DNA of 64,000 bases from Actinomucor elegans (lineage: Eukaryota; Mucoromycota; Mucoromycetes; Mucorales; Mucoraceae): NCBI GenBank assembly GCA_026027325.1, contig JAMSLZ010000001.1, positions 186,001 through 250,000 on the forward strand, written 5' to 3'. Made by a program: the position numbers and the translations under genes. The notes beneath the pieces were generated by a model, which had not been told where the DNA came from, did not search any database, and saw only the letters and a list, made by a program, of their open reading frames with translations. Shown piece by piece: positions 58,485-64,000 of the stretch (the first letter of the stretch is position 1; each line of letters begins with the position of its first letter).

Positions 58485-58900
58485 AATCGATACAGTGACT
58501 CTTTTTGAACATGAATTTACTAATCATCAGATGTGAAATTGGAGCAAAAAAAGATCTCGCGATCTAGATGTGGATACCTCATGACCTACAAAAATACATA
58601 TAATTCACAGTTTCATTACCATCAAAACACATGTTTATTGTATTTAAATTAATTTGTGTTTCTGACAGATATTACTATTTCATATGATCATGCTTTATTA
58701 ATTCAAAGTCATATTAAAACGAGATCGGCGGTGTGATCTATGGATTTATAGAAGCCGATTACATAATAAGCAAGGATTAAAATTTAATAACTCATAGATA
58801 GGATAATCATTGTACTTAAATTAGATAATAATTCTGGTGGATATATTATTTTAATGTGGACATGTAATAAAAATCAAATGCGACATCATACCGAAGGCTG
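58485..58900 (+). repeat. Dispersed repeat, forward triplet
   Basis: Units: 58485-58570 (CGATACAGTGACTCTTTTTG, ATCATCAGATGTGAAATTGG), 58690-58750 (CATATTAAAACGAGATCGGC) and 58840-58900 (ATCAAATGCGACATCATACC). The spacing is about 166-174 bp. Confidence 0.7.
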
Positions 58901-59825
58901 GCTAGATGTTAGAAATGAAGACAAATGACTAATATCAAAAAACCACGAAGGAAGCCTTTGGACAAATATTTAAAAGGTTGCTCAATCTGATATAGTACGC
59001 ATTTGCTTTTTGTGCTGTATAATATATTAATAGCATGGGTCTACTTTTTGTGGATTTTATTGTATATCGAATATTCTAATTGCAGCTGCATTTCTACCCT
59101 TTGGAAAATACTGCTTATCATCAATGATAGCTTGATCAATTGGGAGGATTCTCTAACACTTTCTACGCCATTAGATTTCTCATTTAATTCTACACAAAAT
59201 TTATTCATATATAGTGGATGCATTAGCAAATGTTTTTTTATCAAAATACATGTTCTTTTTTTATCTTAATTCCTTTGAGATGTGTAGCAATTCACTTTAA
59301 AATATAAACAAGAAATCAGCTTTGTTGTACATTAGTACTAGTAATAGATAATGAATTAAATATAGCTGCAACATATTGATCCTATGTCATTGGTTTAAAC
59401 TTTGTACTGAATATTTTATACTTAAAGTAAGATAAAGAGTGGGATCGGTAGTGCTTGCCGTTTGTTTAATAATTGAGTTTGCAATGTAAGATCGTAGATA
59501 TTTAGGTAGTTGCACTTCACCATCACCGTCGTTGTCAACTGTTATTCATGTACCGACGTCCAATAAAATATGAGAGGATTTTATAATGGTATATCTTTGT
59601 ATTACATAAAGGGCTGCGACATATAATGCAGCTTTGTTCCTTCTTGTTTTGATTGTATATTGAGGCTTTTTTTTTAGTACTTGTGTTTATACAAGAATCT
59701 TTATATAATATTACTAAAAGTACGTCCCACCTTAGTTTTCATTGGGTATTATGATCATGGGAAGCGGATTATGCATATGTCATGAATAACTATATTTAGC
59801 AGAGTGCGCATGATCCCATACAACG

Positions 59826-59886
59826 CGATTTCTACAAATCTCGATCAAAATGTCGCGTCCATGATCGTAATGAGTCACCACATCTT
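59826..59886 (-). repeat. Dispersed repeat, reverse unit
   Basis: AATCTCGATCAAAATGTCGC then GTCCATGATCGTAATGAGTC, facing the forward triplet across about 0.9 kb. A partner unit was not found with confidence, although ACCGAGATCTACCGAGATG occurs near 60050. Confidence 0.65.
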
Positions 59887-60679
59887 GTGAAATATCAATT
59901 CAATTTCTTTGCTGCTATAATAATTGAATGTCTCGTGATTATTCTTTCATTTATAATGCAAATTATAACTCTATTTTAACTATGCAGCCAAACGAAAATG
60001 CTACTGAAACAAGATTTGTGCAGAGCAATTATTAGTTCTCATGGTCTACCGAGATCTACCGAGATGTATCGAAATCTCTAAAGATTTTTTTTCTTTTAAA
60101 GATAATTTAATCAATCAAAAAAGTGCGTTGATTAAATAGCGTATTTCAAATGGCCTTCCTAACTAGAAAGTCTGGTTATCGATAAAAAAAATGTAGTACA
60201 CACAAAAGATTACACATAGTAATACTATTGCGTGAAGGACATCCATTACTATAAAACAGGCAATGTATTAACTGGCGATCTTTTCTGGTACGTCTTTTTT
60301 TATATTCGAAAATGACATACCACATTAGCTATAGGGAGATTATAAGAGACCTTTATCTAGATCGTGTACAAAAAACGCGTGGTTTTAGCCATTGGGTTTG
60401 TTCTATCGGTTTTTATGTTTATTTTGATCTGCCCAAATCAATTATCGCACTTTGATATAATTGGCCATTTTGGTGAAAAAAGCTATTCTAACCAATTGTT
60501 TCGATATGTTGTTTTTTTAAAAAAAAGAGGAGAAACTATTCATGGTAATGCTCTAGATGCTCACAAGAATTTTATAATTCCCCAGTTTGGAAGTACAGTG
60601 TTGTACAGTTAATAAAGCGAATGATGGTGATTAATCGTTAATCAACCTTTGCTCTATTATGATGGCGGTGGCTTATTAT

Positions 60680-60684
<5 letters not shown>

Positions 60685-60722
<38 letters not shown>
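60685..60722. repeat. A38 homopolymer run
   Basis: About 38 consecutive A that end where similarity to the Fab1-like exon begins. Confidence 0.85.
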
Positions 60723-60724
<2 letters not shown>

Positions 60725-60806
60725 TTTAGTTGTGAGGGAATACAAGATCGACATGTGGAGGGATTCCGCAAACAGTAAAAAATGATACTATATTGTGACA
60801 CGGAGA
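60722..60806 (+). pseudogene. Decayed fragment of a Fab1-like kinase exon
   Basis: The sequence aligns to exon 6 of the Fab1-like gene (57667-57750): AGATTT, then GGAATACAAGATCG shared exactly, then a diverged match of roughly 70 percent judged by eye. Conceptual reading keeps GIQDRHVE, then has a TAG/TAA-type break where the intact gene has Gln codons (CAG TAA against CAG CAA). The left edge coincides with the intron-exon boundary of the intact gene and abuts the A38 run. The preceding 30 nt may retain a trace of the preceding exon. Not functional. Confidence 0.7.
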
Positions 60807-61597
60807 AAGTAATACTTTTGGACTGCAGAGATCGAAATGATGGTATTTTAATTATCAAAGTTGATAACGATTGCAATTATCACAGAGTGCACAAATCATT
60901 AATCAATTACTAATTATAAGAATTCTTGTTGAATTACAGCCATAGACAATAGAGTCATCTCGTTAAGTGAATTAATAACCGAAACATCGAATGATTAATT
61001 TGTTATCCAATCTAAGCGCGTCGTCCTTTCATGATTTCTATGGCCGTTTGATTAATTTTGACAATGTCATAGTCAAAATGTCTGGTTACGCCAAGTGCCA
61101 GGTAAAACTTGTTTAAAACGTAATTTTTTTAGACCTTGTGAAACGCGTCCATGAGTTTTGCCTATTATAAACCAACAGCAGTCTATCATTGTTCTTTAAG
61201 AACCAAATAGGTCGGAGCACCAACTTTTTGGCTCGCCACGTTCTTTTGGGCCAATGTTCCACCAATGCTACGTTTAATAATCCACTCCTACTTGTTCTAA
61301 GTTTAAGGGACATGTAACCAGGCTATAACTATAAAATATTGTATTTGCCTCTCAATCACTTGCTATGTCTAAAACCGTGAAAGGGTGACTTGATTGGATA
61401 CAATGAGCAAATCAAATGATACAAACCAAGTCGAACCTTAAAAAAAATGAAAAAGCGACTCTGTTTTCTTGTGTTCCTTAGCGAGAAAAAGAAATAATTA
61501 GACTATTAGGGTTTGTCCAGTTTTATTTCGCTTTTCCTCTCTTCTTTTTTTTCCTCAATTTTTTTCTTTTCATAGCAAATCCATTTTACATGTTGAT

Positions 61598-64000
61598 ATG
61601 GCTACAACAGCCAAATTTCCAAAAATCATATGTAGAGTAAGAGCGCTATATGCCTTTTCTTCGACAGAAAAGTCATCGCTTTCATTCGAAAAAGGCGAAT
61701 ACATAGAAGTTCTTTCTCAGCTTGACTCTGGCTGGTGGGATGGTTGGTGTAGAGGCAATCGTGGATGGTTTCCAAGCAACTATGTCCAAATCATTGACAT
61801 GAATCCCGGTCACGTAGAAGATATGCACACCGCAGCACCTGACAGTGGGAGAGAAAGTCCAATTTCACCCACTCCATATCCTCCCCGCCAAAAGAATCAC
61901 TATGACGATGATGATAGCGAAGAAGAAGCTAGGACTATCAATTTGATTCGAAACATGAACAATGGAGCGAGTATTAGTAACATCGTTTCGCGCCCTCATT
62001 CACTTACTCTTCCTATACCACCTAAAAGCAGCGAAAGAGCTGTAGCTGCAAAAATCAACCCACAACAGAAACCTCGAGATCACACCTATATCCAACGAAC
62101 ACCAACCTCATCCTATCAAGATCAAGCAGACGATGAACAAGATACTAATTTACCCAATGGCTGGACGCTTCAAATAGCTGATGATGGACTAACTAAGTTC
62201 TATTTCAACCAACAGACGGGTGGCCTTCGTTGGAACCATCCTGCTATTTCAGATTCCGATGATGAGCAGTATGACAGTAGCGGGGATGAGTATGATATAC
62301 AGCGTCACCCTTATCAGGTTACTTCGGCTACAGATAAACCCCATCATCACCAACTAGAGAATTTTGATGATTATAATGACTTTGGGAAACCGTCCAAGCC
62401 AAAAGAGACGCATCATCATCGACATGATGTCTTTTCAACTCCACCTGAAGAAGAACCACCACAAAACATTGATGTAAGAAACCCCTCCACTTAAATTGAT
62501 GTACTGCTTGTACTCATTCTAAATCCCGCTCCTTTTTATTTTATTTTATTTTTTATAGTTGATGGCACATTGGACTAAACGTACTACACCTCAAGGCAAA
62601 GTCTATTATGGTAACTCGATTACTCATGAAACAACTTGGAACTACAGTGATATAGATCATACTACTGGACGTTTGGTAATAACAGAATCATTGTACTTAT
62701 CATCTGCTAGGAGTGATTAACACGTTCTTATCAGAAAAAAGCAAATAGCGCTGAAGAAAATCCGCTAGACACCAATAAAGCTGCCAATACATCCGAGGAT
62801 ATACTTGATACGGAAGATCAACCTTCTGGCTTAACAGGTGAAGATGAAGAACCCATGACATGGAAGAGCATAGCCAACGACATTGCTCAAGCTGTTCATA
62901 ATCTAAACAAATCCATTACGCGAGGCGAGAACTCAATATTATTTAGACAAAAGATCGCTGTAGTAGTAGATACTGTTCGACTTATGTTGTATTCTTCGCG
63001 TTCTATGGACAAGGATTCTGCACATTTACAAGATCAAGAAGTCAAAGAGCCACTTCGTATCGTGTTGTCAACGCTAGCCAAGCTAATCCTATCTGCCAAG
63101 GTTGTAAATGACTCAAACATGGATATAAATAGTAAAATACAACGCGATGCAGCCGATGTACTTAACGCAGTACGGAAGTTTGTATTGATCTGTCTTAACA
63201 AGAACGTCAAGATTGAGCAAGTCAATCCCAAGTTTATCATACATGAAACCTCCTCATTTATAGACAGCGAAGATGCTACAAGCACAGCAAGTAGACGCAA
63301 AAGTAGTACTGCGTCTACTTTGATGACCACAACTTCTTCGCAAAAATCAAAATATCCTTTGAATCAAGATCTTATCGTCAGTTTACAGACCCATGCCAAG
63401 CAGATCGTTGGCTCTACTGATGCGTTATGTAAAGCATCAGCATACATACATACTGTAGAGCAAAAGCAATTGCAAGAGCAAGAGGATGGTTTGGCAAACG
63501 TGAATGTTGAGGAACAGCACAATATATTAGACCAAAGAGCGCGATCTAACGTCATCTTACTGTTTCAAAACCTGTCATCTCAAATCGGCAACTATCTAGC
63601 TATTCTAAGCGATATTGATATTAGCCATATGGATGCCTCTCAAATCCAATCATTGCCAGAGTTTCGTAGTAATAAGCAACGTCTGTACAATTCGGTCGGC
63701 TTGCTCTTTAGTGCTGTACAAACCTTGACTGATACTCAGCACGATTTGGCTGCTTGCATTGCCACGGTAGAAGACATTGTTGGTAAGGTAGAGGACGCAA
63801 TTGAAGGCATCTTTTCCAACATTGTTCAAATGGTCGGTGAGCGCAAGATCTGGCTGATGCGAAATGGTGACAGTAATAATATCGGTGAAAATGGCCCACT
63901 ATCACCTACACATATGTACTTTGAAGGCGAGAGCAGTGGCCCCAACAAGTCATCTGCTCATCGTGGTAGTGTCAATGATAATTCGGATAATAGCTCAGCT
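61598..64000 (+). CDS. Ras guanine nucleotide exchange factor, Cdc25-like, N-terminal part (truncated by window)
   Basis: Exons 61598-62473, 62559-62675 and 62735-64000 (open at the window end) give 753 residues so far. An SH3 domain at about 11-66 (ALYAFSSTEKSSLSFEKGEY, SGWWDGWCRGNRGWFPSNYV) is followed by a WW domain near 188-222 (LPNGWTLQIADDGLTKFYFN, GGLRWNHP). A second WW-like module lies near 293-325 (HWTKRTTPQGKVYYG, THETTWNYSD). A long helical region follows. SH3 plus WW plus long helical spacer is the N-terminal plan of fungal RasGEFs of the Cdc25/Ste6 group, whose RasGEF_N and catalytic domains would lie beyond 64000. The catalytic domain is not visible, so the name depends on architecture. 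Confidence 0.75.

Larger units (their letters stand above)
58302..61597. other. Gene-poor 3.3-kb region with repeats and a kinase-exon relic
   Basis: Forward dispersed-repeat units at 58485-58900, a reverse unit at 59826-59886, an A38 run at 60685-60722 and a decayed Fab1-like exon at 60722-60806. The frames at 59003-59269, 60364-60612 and 61113-61313 show no family signal. The last 120 nt are the CT-rich RasGEF promoter. Confidence 0.5.

Noticed and set aside
7361..59886. CRISPR-like array for the recurring repeat
   Set aside because: Eukaryotic context, degenerate repeats, spacing about 170 bp and both orientations.
60364..60612. Plus ORF as an upstream exon of the Fab1-like relic
   Set aside because: Its translation does not align with any exon of the intact Fab1-like gene.

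Overview
The window is eukaryotic, and almost certainly nuclear DNA of an early-diverging filamentous fungus, most likely Mucoromycota (Mucorales-like). The pointers are AT-rich intergenic DNA, many short GT-AG introns of about 45-80 nt, pyrimidine-rich promoters, frequent long A/T homopolymers, and gene content: two-TM SREBP, family GT10 fucosyltransferase, Kre9/Knh1-like GPI protein, KIN4-type kinase, Fab1-type lipid kinase, SH3-WW RasGEF. Genus assignment is inference; no rRNA or tRNA gene was seen.

Layout. 1-147 is the 3' end of a truncated gene. 665-2162 (-) is the type B histone acetyltransferase HAT1. 3.6-6.6 kb holds an eroded Thr/Val/Ile-rich ORF region and three small membrane-protein genes or ORFs. 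8.4-11.1 kb carries a GT10 fucosyltransferase and a CaMK-type kinase, and 12.1-13.1 kb the SRP19/Sec65 subunit. 15.3-16.4 kb (-) is peroxisomal urate oxidase, 17.4-20.0 kb (-) the Pus7 pseudouridine synthase, 20.6-21.4 kb Mediator subunit 20, and 21.5-22.5 kb (-) a GPI-anchored Kre9/Knh1-like protein with an 11-nt microexon. 22.5-27.3 kb is gene-poor and repeat-bearing. Next come a SANT/Myb protein (27.35-28.05 kb), an RraA-family protein (28.3-29.2 kb, -), a two-TM protein (30.85-32.4 kb) and the pre-rRNA processing factor Fcf2 (32.5-33.5 kb, -). 35.4-38.9 kb encodes a UBA-UBX-leucine-rich-repeat protein, and 39.0-41.1 kb a multi-pass protein joining a rhomboid-like membrane region to a PGAP4/MGAT4-like glycosyltransferase region. 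41.1-45.2 kb is gene-poor. 45.2-48.6 kb is the SREBP, 50.2-53.1 kb (-) a KIN4-like kinase, 53.9-58.3 kb a shortened Fab1/PIKfyve-like kinase, and 61.6-64.0 kb the N-terminal part of a Cdc25-like RasGEF cut by the window end.

The genes are mostly housekeeping or signalling units without operon logic. Several have related roles: membrane lipid and sterol signalling (SREBP, Fab1), glycan or GPI biology (GT10, PGAP4-like, Kre9-like), Ca2+/Ras/cell-cycle signalling (CaMK, RasGEF, KIN4), and RNA processing or modification (Pus7, Fcf2, SRP19).

The strongest unexplained signal is a dispersed intergenic repeat family. About 24 units share the core CAGATGCGACATT followed by a CGAGATC block. They are usually arranged as tandem pairs or triplets with about 165-187 bp between cores, and several forward clusters face reverse clusters, like fold-back elements whose terminal inverted repeats are made of tandem units. 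All copies found lie outside the genes called here.
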